From Halorubrum alkaliphilum (GTDB lineage Archaea; Halobacteriota; Halobacteria; Halobacteriales; Haloferacaceae): 64,000 nucleotides of DNA. The translations under genes and the position numbers were made by a program. The stretch lies in assembly GCF_017873815.1 (NCBI RefSeq), contig NZ_JAGGKQ010000002.1:124001-188000 (forward strand), given 5' to 3'. Shown here in pieces: positions 51,393 through 58,876 of the stretch (position 1 is the first letter of the stretch; every line of letters begins with the position of its first letter). The notes under the pieces were generated by a model. It was not told where the DNA came from. It made no database searches and saw only the letters and a list, made by a program, of their open reading frames with translations.

Positions 51393-51635
51393 ATGAGTGG
51401 ACGACCCCTCGACGTGCTCGAAGCGTCGCTCGAGGAACCAGTGACGGTACATCTCAAGGACGGTACGACGTACTACGGCATTCTCGCCGGATACGACCAG
51501 CACATGAACGTCGTCATCGAGCCCGAAAGCGAGGTAGACGACCGCGTCGACGGCGATCTCGACGGGGAGTTCGCGGTCGCCATCGAAGACACAACGATTA
51601 TACGCGGCGATAACGTCGTCACGATCAAAGCATGA
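51393..51635 (+). CDS. lsm: Sm-like archaeal protein (Lsm)
   Basis: 80-residue Sm-fold protein expected to form a heptameric ring binding U-rich RNA. Sm1 is visible in [28 protein letters not shown] (residues about 17-44, read in parts) and Sm2 in IRGDNVVTI near the end, with the acidic insertion [14 protein letters not shown] between them. Its TGA overlaps the eL37 ATG by 4 bp; this Lsm-eL37 pair is conserved in archaea. Confidence 0.94.
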   Translation: MSGRPLDVLEASLEEPVTVHLKDGTTYYGILAGYDQHMNVVIEPESEVDDRVDGDLDGEFAVAIEDTTIIRGDNVVTIKA

Positions 51636-51808
51636 CCGGCTCCGGTACGCCCTCTCAAGGGAAAAAGAACAAGACGGTTCACGTGAAGTGCCGCCGCTGC
51701 GGCGAGAAGTCTTACCACCTCACGAAGGAGCGCTGCTCCTCGTGTGGCTTCGGCAAGTCCGCGAAGCGCCGCGACTACGCCTGGCAGTCGAAGAACGGCG
51801 ACAACTGA
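51632..51808 (+). CDS. rpl37e: 50S ribosomal protein eL37 (L37e)
   Basis: 58-residue zinc-ribbon protein of the large subunit. The zinc ligands are [10 protein letters not shown] and [17 protein letters not shown], two CxxC pairs. The start [17 protein letters not shown] overlaps the Lsm stop. A run of five T residues (51814-51818) just after the stop codon may terminate the transcript. Confidence 0.94.
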   Translation: MTGSGTPSQGKKNKTVHVKCRRCGEKSYHLTKERCSSCGFGKSAKRRDYAWQSKNGDN

Positions 51809-51813
51809 CGCGC

Positions 51814-51818
51814 TTTTT
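51814..51818 (+). terminator. T-run after eL37
   Basis: TTTTT six bases beyond the eL37 stop, in the form of a simple archaeal intrinsic terminator. It also separates the operon from the inverted element copy B. Confidence 0.4.
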
Positions 51819-51950
51819 CGGTGGTCGCTCCGGCAGTTCGTTTATATACGTAGCGACTGCCCTGCCGCGGTTCGTTTATAAATTCCTCTCGGAGCGTGGA
51901 ATCGGAGGGTGTAGTGTGATCCGAACGATGGAGTGACGTTGTTAACGGTC

Positions 51951-52118
51951 GTGCGCTTATAAATCGTTGATCGCGGATCGACGGTGAACTCCGCCAAAGC
52001 CTCAGCCGTGCGCTTATAAACTGTTGATCGCGGATCGACGGTGAACTCCCCCAAAGTCTCAGCCGTGCGCTTATAAACTGTTGATCGCGGATCGACGGTG
52101 AACTCTCCAAAGCCCCAA
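51951..52118 (-). repeat. 57-bp tandem repeat array of element copy B
   Basis: Units begin at 51951, 52008 and 52065 with exactly the 57-bp period seen in copy A. On the minus strand each reads about ACTTTGG-GAGTTCACCGTCGATCCGCG-ATCAACAGTTTATAAGC followed by a short variable segment. In two units that segment (plus-strand CAGCCGTGCG at 52003-52012 and 52060-52069) is the exact complement of the stem Y left arm of this copy (plus-strand CGCACGGCTG, 52201-52210). Confidence 0.85.
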
Positions 52119-52405
52119 CCGTGCGGGCGGCGTACGCTCGCTGCGCGCCTCGTCGCTCGTTTCACTCGCTCCTGCGGTGCTTGGCTTCGCCTACGCCGCC
52201 CGCACGGCTGCCCCTTTGAGTCCCACCCCGCACAGCAACCGCGCCTCGTACCTCCCCAACCTCGTCAGGGACGGTCGCCGAGCGGTTCCGGCGACCGTCC
52301 CTGACTCCAGCGAGAATTCTCTGGCAGCCGGCGCGGAGCGCCGGCGACCTCGCGCGGTCTGCTCGCGCCCTCTCGGACGCTCGCAGGCGCGCCACCGCAG
52401 TGGTC

Positions 52406-52415
52406 GTTTATAAGT
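52406..52415 (-). promoter_or_regulatory. TATA box at the 5' end of element copy B
   Basis: The minus strand reads ACTTATAAAC. It lies just past the stop codon of deoxyhypusine synthase, so it is not needed by that gene; a transcript starting near 52382 would run through the whole element. Confidence 0.5.
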
Positions 52416-52429
52416 CTCCGACGGCGACG

Positions 52430-53476
52430 CTACTCGATCCGCTCGCGGGCGGCCGAGACGAGCATCGGGAGCATCACGGTTGCGTCACCGTAGACGGAGG
52501 CGTTGCGCGCGTCCTTCTCCAGTTTCCCCCACGAGCGGGCTTCGTCCAGCGTGGCTCCCGAGAGTCCGCCGGTCGCCTCCGGATCCATCGTGATCTGGAC
52601 GGCGTAGTCGTAGGCCCGCGGCGTGACGAGCATCGTTTGGAGCGTGAAGTTCTTCGGGACGCCGCCGCCGACGAGGAGACAGCCGGCGTCGTCGGCCGCA
52701 AAGGCGAGGTCCGTCAACTCGGTCATGTCCGCCAGCGCGTCGAGCGTAAAGTCGGCGGTCTGTCCGTACATCCACGCCTGAAGCCCCAACACGGAGTCTT
52801 GAACCGCCGGACAGTAGATCGGCACGTCCGACTCGTAGGCGGCGGCCGCGACGCCGGGATCCTCGGCGACTCCCTCCCGCTCGTTCACTTCGGCGTTCGC
52901 GCGGCCGAGTTCGCGGGTGAGGTCGGCGATGGAGACGCTGTCGTGCGCCTCCAAGGCGGGAAACACGTCATCACGGAGGTGGCCCTCGAACTCGGCGAAG
53001 TGCTCTTGGGGGAGATAGACGTTGTAGATGCGGTCGACCTCCTCGTCACGAAGGTTCTCGTCGTGCTCGCGAGCGCTCCTTTCGGGGTCGTGGGTGCGAC
53101 CGTGGTGGTGTTTCCCGCCGATCGCCTCGATCGTGTCGTGGGTGAGGTTCGCGCCGGTCGTGACGAGCACGTCGATATAGCCGTCCCGTATGAGGTCCGA
53201 GACGACCCGACGCATCCCCGCGGGCACCATCGCGCCAGCGAGCGAACAGAAGACGGTACAGTCCTCGTCGCCGAACATCTCCGCGAGCACGTCGCCCGCC
53301 TCGTGGACGTCGGCCGCGCCGATCCCCGCCTCGCCGTACGACTCGACGAGCTCGCCGACCGTCATCCCCGCGGTCGCCCGCGTGTGTCCGACCGGGTCCT
53401 CGGAGAACTCCTCGCGGCCGTGGTCGTGTCCCGCCTCGTTCGCGTCCCCATGCTCCTCGTCGCTCGTATCGGTCAT
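52430..53476 (-). CDS. dys: Deoxyhypusine synthase
   Basis: 348-residue NAD-dependent enzyme that modifies the conserved lysine of aIF5A. The active-site lysine lies in VGGGVPKNFTLQ at residue 275. NAD-binding segments include VLVTTGANLTHDTIEA near 89 and VPIYCPAVQDSVLG near 217. The N-terminal 20 residues are His/Glu/Asp-rich (EEHGDANEAGHDHG). Its substrate aIF5A and the agmatinase that probably acts with it are encoded at 37-38.3 kb. Element copy B lies directly downstream. Confidence 0.94.
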   Translation of the reverse strand: MTDTSDEEHGDANEAGHDHGREEFSEDPVGHTRATAGMTVGELVESYGEAGIGAADVHEAGDVLAEMFGDEDCTVFCSLAGAMVPAGMRRVVSDLIRDGYIDVLVTTGANLTHDTIEAIGGKHHHGRTHDPERSAREHDENLRDEEVDRIYNVYLPQEHFAEFEGHLRDDVFPALEAHDSVSIADLTRELGRANAEVNEREGVAEDPGVAAAAYESDVPIYCPAVQDSVLGLQAWMYGQTADFTLDALADMTELTDLAFAADDAGCLLVGGGVPKNFTLQTMLVTPRAYDYAVQITMDPEATGGLSGATLDEARSWGKLEKDARNASVYGDATVMLPMLVSAARERIE

Positions 53477-53514
53477 ACTCGGAGTGGGGAGTCGGGCGGT
53501 TTGAAACGCCCGGA

Positions 53515-53787
53515 TCAGCCGCCGCTCACCGGGGGAAACAGCGCGAGTTCGTCGCCAGCCTCCAGCGTCTCCGCCAGGCCGTCACCGTGGTGGACGTTCC
53601 GTCCGTTCCGGAGCACGTTGATGTGGTCGGCGACCTCGCCGTCCTCCATGATCCGGTCGCGAAGGTCCGGATGGGCCGCGAGCAGGGCGTCGAGCGCGTC
53701 GCCGACGGTGTCGCCGGGATCGACGTCGACCGACACGGTGCGGTCGCCGGCGATCTCGGCGAGGTCGGCGAACAGCTTCCAGTTCAT
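53515..53787 (-). CDS. samp1: Ubiquitin-like small archaeal modifier protein SAMP1 (MoaD family)
   Basis: 90-residue beta-grasp protein ending in the diglycine PPVSGG needed for activation by the E1-like UbaA. It begins MNWKLFADLAEIAGDRTVS and contains DHINVLRNGRNV, closely matching the SAMP1 pattern of Haloferax. SAMP1 forms isopeptide bonds with proteins and also serves as the sulfur carrier (MoaD role) in molybdopterin synthesis. ATG 53787 gives the conserved start; the longer reading adds nine basic residues. Confidence 0.92.
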   Translation of the reverse strand: MNWKLFADLAEIAGDRTVSVDVDPGDTVGDALDALLAAHPDLRDRIMEDGEVADHINVLRNGRNVHHGDGLAETLEAGDELALFPPVSGG

Positions 53788-53810
53788 ACGATCCGTGCCG
53801 CGCGGACGCC

Positions 53811-55151
53811 TCAAGAGCGTTGCGTCCCGTCGGAGTCGGCAGTCGTCGCCGCGTCGTCGGCCCCGCTTGCTACCGCGTCGTCTCCGCCGGACGCCGTCTT
53901 GTCTCCGCCGCTTCCGCCGGCGTCATTGCTCGCAGTCGACGCGGCGGCCGCCTCGAAGCGCCGGATCGCGTCCGGGCGTCCGACGAGGAACGCGGTGTCC
54001 CCGGCGGCGAAGGCGTACGCCTGCGGCGGGATCGGCTGGATCGCCCCGTCGATCGGTCGAACCGCGGCGACGACGGCGGTCACGTCGCCGACGGCCGTCC
54101 CGACCAGATCGCTCCCCTCCGGGACGGTCACCGTCGCCATCGTCTCGTCGGCGTTGCGCAACAGCGAGGCGAACTCGCGGTCCGCCTGCGGTTCCGCCGG
54201 CAGTGTCACCAGTCGATAGCCGCCCTCGACGGAGAGTTCGGCCGCGTCCGACTCGTCGAGCGCGACGGTCGCGACGTCGGCGGCGACCCCCCGTAGCTCG
54301 CCCGTCGCGACGCGTTCCGGGTTGGGATCCGTCCGCCAGATCTGAACCATGTCGCCGGCCGTCGCGTTGTTCGGCGGATCCGCGGAGAGGGCAACCGCCA
54401 CCCGCCCGGGCGCGAGCGTCGGACCGAGCCCGGTCACGCGGGACCCGACCGCGAAGTACTCCACTGTGCCGTCGGCGGCGACATCGACGTCGACGTACCC
54501 GACGCCGTAATCGGTTTTAATCCGTTCGACGAGACGGTTCCGAAGCTCTTCAACGGTGAGCTTCCGCGAGAAGATCAGCGTTTTGCCCGCGAGCTCCGCC
54601 TTCTTTTCGTCGGAGACCGGTTCGTAGGTGTCCATGTCCTTGATCTCCGCTGCGGGTGGGAGCGTCACCGGTGTCACGCGACCGACCGTCCGCACGATTC
54701 GGCTCACCTCGCCTTCGAAGTTCTTTCGGCTCGACAGCGCGAACACGTCGACTGCGAGCCGGTCGCCCGCATAGCGTCCGAGCGGTGACATGACCGCCGC
54801 GACTCCGAGCGAGACGACGTTGAAAACGACGCCGTCGACCGTGAGCAGCTCGGGATCTTCTGCCCCCGCAAGCGCCCCGAGCGATGTCGTGTTGAGATAC
54901 AGCGCGACGACCGCGACCCCGAGCAGTATCGCGACGCCGTCGGGTATCTCGGTTCGGAAGTACCACCGATACACCAGCGAGCCGACGCCGGCGACGAACG
55001 TGGCGAGAATCGCGAAGGTCACGAGCGTGATCGCCGCCAACTGGGGCTGACTGAACGTGACGCCCCCTGCCGCACCGACCATGGTGGAAGTGGTCCACAC
55101 CGTGGACGCCAGCATCGCTCCGCCGTCGCCCACGGGCGCGAGTCGGGTCAC
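53811..55151 (-). CDS. Membrane protein with TrkA-C domains
   Basis: 446-residue protein with an N-terminal block of about three membrane helices (LAAITLVTFAILATFVAGVG, VAILLGVAVVALYL and VVFNVVSLGVAAV), then two regulatory regions of the TrkA-C type (for example GYRLVTLPAEPQ and AYAFAAGDTAFLVGRPD). It ends in a Gly/Ala/Asp tail. Start is GTG 55151, overlapping the stop of the related gene upstream; internal ATGs at 55115 and 55082 are alternatives. Likely a regulator or part of a potassium transport complex in the membrane. Confidence 0.75.
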   Translation of the reverse strand: MTRLAPVGDGGAMLASTVWTTSTMVGAAGGVTFSQPQLAAITLVTFAILATFVAGVGSLVYRWYFRTEIPDGVAILLGVAVVALYLNTTSLGALAGAEDPELLTVDGVVFNVVSLGVAAVMSPLGRYAGDRLAVDVFALSSRKNFEGEVSRIVRTVGRVTPVTLPPAAEIKDMDTYEPVSDEKKAELAGKTLIFSRKLTVEELRNRLVERIKTDYGVGYVDVDVAADGTVEYFAVGSRVTGLGPTLAPGRVAVALSADPPNNATAGDMVQIWRTDPNPERVATGELRGVAADVATVALDESDAAELSVEGGYRLVTLPAEPQADREFASLLRNADETMATVTVPEGSDLVGTAVGDVTAVVAAVRPIDGAIQPIPPQAYAFAAGDTAFLVGRPDAIRRFEAAAASTASNDAGGSGGDKTASGGDDAVASGADDAATTADSDGTQRS

Positions 55152-56383
55152 GTCGCCGCCTCCCCGAACCGCTCTATCGTCTCACGGGTTCCGACGACGA
55201 ACAGTTCGTCTCCGGCAACGAGGGGTTGTGTGCCCCGCGGAGCAACCGTCCATTTGCCCTCGTGGCGCGCAGCGAGGATCGCAACATCGTACGTCTCACG
55301 GACGCTCACGTCGCCGATCGTTTTGCCGTCGAGCGGGCCACCGGCCACGACGACGACCTTGCGGAACCGCTTGCCCGCCCGCCGCAGCAGCGTCGTCAGT
55401 TCGAACTCTCGACGCGTTCCGCGGGAGAGTACGAGCACTCGTCCACGACCGGCGCGAAGGAGGGACGCCGCCTCGGAGCGCTCGACGGCGACCGTGACGC
55501 GACCCTCGCCCCCGGTCGTCGTCGCGATCGTCTTCGGGGCCGTCGGCGGTGGCGGGGTCTGCCCCCCGTCGGGTATCGGGGTGTTGGTGGGTGTCGACTC
55601 CGGTTTGGCGTCCTTCTTCTCGCCCGATTTCGCGGCCATGAGCGTCCCCTCGACCGTGACATCGGCCGTGACGACTCGGACTACGTCGCCGCGCGCGAGT
55701 CCGGTGGGAACGAGCGCCGGAACCGACACCGCCCGCTTGCCTTTCGGTACCCGCTTCGAGAGCCCCCCGGTCGGCGGCGCGGCGTTCACAGTCGCTCGCG
55801 CTTTCTCGTCGATTTTCACGCTGACGTCGGCCACCTCAAGCTCAGTTCGGAGGCGCTCCCCCAACCGACTCTCCAACTCCGATAGCGGTACATCGGCCGG
55901 GAACGTCCACTCGCCCTCCGCGATGGCTTTCCGAGTCTCTGCGGGTAGCGGAGGGTATCCCTCCATGTCGCCGACCTCGCCGACGACGGAGACCTTGACC
56001 TGTCCCCGTCCGCCGACCAACTCCACCACGTCCGTCGAGAGCGTTTGGTCACGTAGCTTCCGGAACGAGATCCGCTTTGGGACGTTGGCACCGAGCTTGT
56101 CGCCCTGTGCGTGAGCGTACAGCGAGATCATCAACACGACGATGATCGCCGTGAGGATCGCCGGTGCGCGCTCCGACGTCCGGATCGTCTCGTCGTTGAG
56201 CGCGAGCAGCCCCCCGTTGATCCCCGCGAGCGCCAACGCGAGGACGACGACCCCGAGCCCGGGAATCGTCACCCCCGTGAAGTATTTGAATATAAACCCG
56301 AGTACTCCGGCGACTAACGCGGGAACGATCCCCGTGAGGATCCCGAGATAGATCCCGAAAAGGATCTCGATCGGTAGCGACAT
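55148..56383 (-). CDS. Membrane protein with TrkA-C domains, paralogue
   Basis: 411-residue protein with the same plan as its downstream neighbour: three N-terminal helices (EILFGIYLGILTGIVPALVAG, GLGVVVLALALAGINGG and APAILTAIIVVLMISLYA, the first cut to its core), then soluble domains with RKVVVVAGGPLDGKTIG and a terminal TrkA-C (QPLVAGDELFVVGTRETIERF). A Thr/Pro linker (STPTNTPIPDGGQTPPPP) separates them. ATG 56383 (MSLPIEIL) is chosen; four codons more are possible. Coupled to the next gene by a 4-bp overlap, suggesting a hetero-oligomer. Confidence 0.75.
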   Translation of the reverse strand: MSLPIEILFGIYLGILTGIVPALVAGVLGFIFKYFTGVTIPGLGVVVLALALAGINGGLLALNDETIRTSERAPAILTAIIVVLMISLYAHAQGDKLGANVPKRISFRKLRDQTLSTDVVELVGGRGQVKVSVVGEVGDMEGYPPLPAETRKAIAEGEWTFPADVPLSELESRLGERLRTELEVADVSVKIDEKARATVNAAPPTGGLSKRVPKGKRAVSVPALVPTGLARGDVVRVVTADVTVEGTLMAAKSGEKKDAKPESTPTNTPIPDGGQTPPPPTAPKTIATTTGGEGRVTVAVERSEAASLLRAGRGRVLVLSRGTRREFELTTLLRRAGKRFRKVVVVAGGPLDGKTIGDVSVRETYDVAILAARHEGKWTVAPRGTQPLVAGDELFVVGTRETIERFGEAAT

Positions 56384-56501
56384 ATCTCCCACCAACGCGG
56401 GTGCGGTTAAATCAGTACTGTCGTTGGCGAGCGTTCTCGCCGAATCGTCGGGCCAGCCCGCTGCGGTCTCTGCCGGCTCACTCTCCGCCCGTTCTCGGGG
56501 A

Positions 56502-56510
56502 TTTTAAGTA
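56502..56510 (+). promoter_or_regulatory. TATA box of the potassium channel gene
   Basis: TTTTAAGTA, 22 bp before the ATG at 56533, implying a leaderless message and supporting the chosen start. Confidence 0.6.
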
Positions 56511-56532
56511 CGGTCTCGGCCTCCGGGCGGAC

Positions 56533-57711
56533 ATGGAGTGGAGCCGTGAGTGGATCTCGGTTCGAGCGTCGGTCGTTCTGACGTTCGCCGTCGCCGTACT
56601 CTCCATCGTCGTCGGCCTATTACACATCAGCGGGTTCGGCGTTGAGGGGCCACTCACCCCGTACGTCCCCGATCTCGTGCTTCGAACGGTCGGGTTCACC
56701 GGAACCATCACCGGGTTTGCGATGCTCGGAAGCGGATTCGCGCTGAAACGAGGATACAGGGTCGGCTGGTTCTCGACGGCGGTTCTTCTGCCGCTCACGG
56801 CGATTCAGGGGTTGATGCAGGCGTCCGTGTTCTCCCTGCCGCTCGTCGTGCTCTCTCTCGTCTCAGTGCCCGCGTTAGTGCTCAATCGTGGACGATTCGA
56901 CCGGGAGTTCTCTCCGTCCCCGACCCAACTCGCCGCGGGTGCGGCGCTCGGAACGGCGATCTCGTACGGAACGGTCGGAACGTACGCGCTCCGCGACGAG
57001 TTCGAGGGCGTCGAGACGATCGTCGACGCCTTTTATTTCACCGTGGTCACCGCTTCGACGGTCGGTTACGGCGACATCACCCCGGAGACCGGCGCAGGCT
57101 CCGACATCGCCCAGCTGTTCGTGCTCTCCTCGCTCATAATGAACGTCGCGGCGTTCGCGGTCGCGCTCGGTGTTCTCCTCACGCCCGCCATCGAGGCGCA
57201 GCTCTCCAAAGCGCTCGGAAAGATGACAGAGAAACAGTTCGACCTTCTCGACGGCCACGTCCTCGTTCTCGGATACGGGGACCTAACGGAACCGATCCTC
57301 GAAGAACTTGGCGAACGCGGTGATATCGACTTCGCGGTCATCACGACCAACGACACCGCCGCCCGGCGTCTCGACGAGCGCGGGACTCCCGTACTCACCG
57401 CCGACCCGAGCGACGTGGAACCGCTCCAGCGGGCACATATCGAGGACGCCCGAGCGGTCGTCGTCGCCACGGAGGACGACGCTCGGGACGCGCTCGCGAT
57501 CCTCACCGCCAGACAGCTCAATCCGGACGTCCGGATCGTCGCGTCCGCAACCCAGCGTGAGAACGTCAACAAGCTCCGGCGAGCCGGCGCGGATCAGGTC
57601 ATCTCGCCGTCAGTGCTCGGCGGCCACATCCTGATCGACTGTGCGTTCGGCGCGGATAGCGCCGACGCGACCGCGGACTCGCTGGGCGAGTCACTCGGTA
57701 TCGACAAGTAG
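56533..57711 (+). CDS. Potassium channel with RCK/TrkA-N domain
   Basis: 392-residue channel subunit. The N-terminal third has several membrane helices. The pore helix and selectivity filter ASTVGYGDITPE are near residue 173, followed by the inner helix (LFVLSSLIMNVAAFAVALGV, about 194-213). A cytosolic RCK domain starts at GHVLVLGYGDLTEP near 238, with VVVATEDDARDALAILTARQ contacts and GADQVISPSVLGG typical of TrkA-N. It faces away from the two TrkA-C membrane proteins across a shared intergenic region, suggesting a common ion-homeostasis module. Confidence 0.9.
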   Translation: MEWSREWISVRASVVLTFAVAVLSIVVGLLHISGFGVEGPLTPYVPDLVLRTVGFTGTITGFAMLGSGFALKRGYRVGWFSTAVLLPLTAIQGLMQASVFSLPLVVLSLVSVPALVLNRGRFDREFSPSPTQLAAGAALGTAISYGTVGTYALRDEFEGVETIVDAFYFTVVTASTVGYGDITPETGAGSDIAQLFVLSSLIMNVAAFAVALGVLLTPAIEAQLSKALGKMTEKQFDLLDGHVLVLGYGDLTEPILEELGERGDIDFAVITTNDTAARRLDERGTPVLTADPSDVEPLQRAHIEDARAVVVATEDDARDALAILTARQLNPDVRIVASATQRENVNKLRRAGADQVISPSVLGGHILIDCAFGADSADATADSLGESLGIDK

Positions 57712-57723
57712 TCGGAACGGTCC

Positions 57724-58377
57724 CTACCGACTTCGTCGGCCCTTCGTCTGCCGGTAATCCCGACTCAACACGTTCTCACGGAGGTGATCGCGGAACGCGT
57801 CCGCCTCCGCGTCGGTCATCGTCGCCGGATCGCGCATCGGAACGAGCTCGAACCCGCGACCCCGGATCGTCGTCGCGTGTTCGGCCTCGATGTCGAAGGA
57901 ATCGGGCGAGCGCGTCGTGTACGCCACGGCGAGTTCCCGGAGGACGCGTTCGCCGGCCGGCACGATGATCTGCGGGTTTATCATTCTGATCTCGGCGTTC
58001 AAGAAGGGTTCACAGGTAGCGATCTCCTCGTCGGTCGGGTCACGATCGGGATGTCGACAGCGCGTGAGGTTGGTGAAAAAGACGTTCTGGACGTCCGGCT
58101 CCGTCGCGTCCGGTTCGGATCGAACGAACCCCAACTCCGCGAAGATCGACTGGACGCGCACGCCAGCGCCCTCGCCGGTGAAGGGGATCCCGTTGCGTTC
58201 GGCGGCCGCGGTCGGGCGCTCGCCGACGACGAGGAACTCCGCACCCACGTCGCCGTAGCCGTGAACGACCCGGTCGCGGGCCGCACAGAGCTCGTCGCAG
58301 TTCTCACAGTCGGGATCCATCCCGAACGGGTTCGCGAACTCCGTCTGGTTTGCGTCCACGGACGTACTGGGACTCAC
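57724..58377 (-). CDS. Uracil-DNA glycosylase superfamily protein (family 4-like)
   Basis: 217-residue protein of the Fe-S uracil-DNA glycosylase group. Motif 1 is degenerate but recognisable in VVGERPTAAAERNGIPFTG near residue 50. Four or more cysteines can hold a cluster (DCENCDELC near 24-30, TRCRHPD near 105, ATCEPF near 120). The second catalytic motif, normally HPS or HPA, reads MRDPATM, so the histidine is missing and glycosylase activity is doubtful. Start is GTG 58377; ATG 58320 is a shorter alternative. It converges on the potassium channel gene. Confidence 0.78.
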   Translation of the reverse strand: MSPSTSVDANQTEFANPFGMDPDCENCDELCAARDRVVHGYGDVGAEFLVVGERPTAAAERNGIPFTGEGAGVRVQSIFAELGFVRSEPDATEPDVQNVFFTNLTRCRHPDRDPTDEEIATCEPFLNAEIRMINPQIIVPAGERVLRELAVAYTTRSPDSFDIEAEHATTIRGRGFELVPMRDPATMTDAEADAFRDHLRENVLSRDYRQTKGRRSR

Positions 58378-58434
58378 GGCGACCTAAAGGCTACGGGGAG
58401 CGGGACGCAAGCGACGAGAACGAGGGTCGACCGG

Positions 58435-58662
58435 CTACGTCAACGTGTACGCGTCGCCGTCACGCGCGATCAGGTCCTGCTTTCGCAGCGTCTTCAGAAT
58501 GCTGTACAGCGACATCTTCTTCATCCCGAGCGAGTCGCACATGTCCGAGACGCTCGCCGAACCGTTCGTCGTCAGGTATAGGTACACCAGCTTCGCCCGG
58601 GGAGACTGCAGCTCCGGCGGGAGTGCGGGAGCCGCCGTGTGTGCCGTCTCTGTCTCTAACAT
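58435..58662 (-). CDS. Small winged-helix transcription regulator
   Basis: 75-residue protein with a single winged helix: PRAKLVYLYLTTNGSASVSDM, then the recognition helix SLGMKKMSLYSILKTL and the wing DLIARDGDAYTL. Such short HTH proteins are abundant in haloarchaea. The ATG at 58662 is followed by a Glu/Thr/Ala-rich lead. Its target is unknown. It lies about 60 bp from the UDG-like gene start and upstream of a 214-bp gap before the sdhA end that holds nothing obvious. Confidence 0.8.
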   Translation of the reverse strand: MLETETAHTAAPALPPELQSPRAKLVYLYLTTNGSASVSDMCDSLGMKKMSLYSILKTLRKQDLIARDGDAYTLT

Positions 58663-58876
58663 CTTACTCGGTACAACGTGTTCGACGATAATAAACCCCC
58701 ATTTCAACGATCGTCGAAACAGCACGAAGCGAGAGAATACGCGGGCATCGAGACGTGTGACCCTCGTCTGGTCCGTCGTCCATGCCGCCCGGCACCACTC
58801 CTCCGGACGGATCCGACGACGGATTTCGACCGTCGACGGATACGAGACCGTGATCGATCCGGATCGATCGAAGGGG

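Larger units (their letters stand above)
51945..52416 (-). repeat. Dispersed structured element, copy B (candidate ncRNA)
   Basis: Minus-strand relative of the element at 6267-6706. Reading 52416 to 51945: a TATA-containing 5' block (ACTTATAAACGACC-ACTGCGGTGGCGCGCC); hairpin W (GCGTCC/GGGCGC, 52380-52365, one G-U pair); an extra 8-bp hairpin not in copy A (52345-52327); hairpin X (16 bp perfect, 52305-52290 with 52279-52264); core GACGAGGTTGGGGAGG; the identical 18-nt box TGGGACTCAAAGGGGCAG (52225-52208); stem Y (16 bp perfect, 52207-52192 with 52134-52119) around GGAGCGAGTGAAACGAGCGA; then the 57-bp array. It fills most of the 621-bp gap between eL37 and deoxyhypusine synthase. Confidence 0.7.

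Noticed and set aside
51775-52165. Open frames on the minus strand through element copy B
   Set aside because: Same reasoning as for copy A; one of them also overlaps the eL37 gene. Repeated VYKRTAE-type peptides arise from the tandem units.
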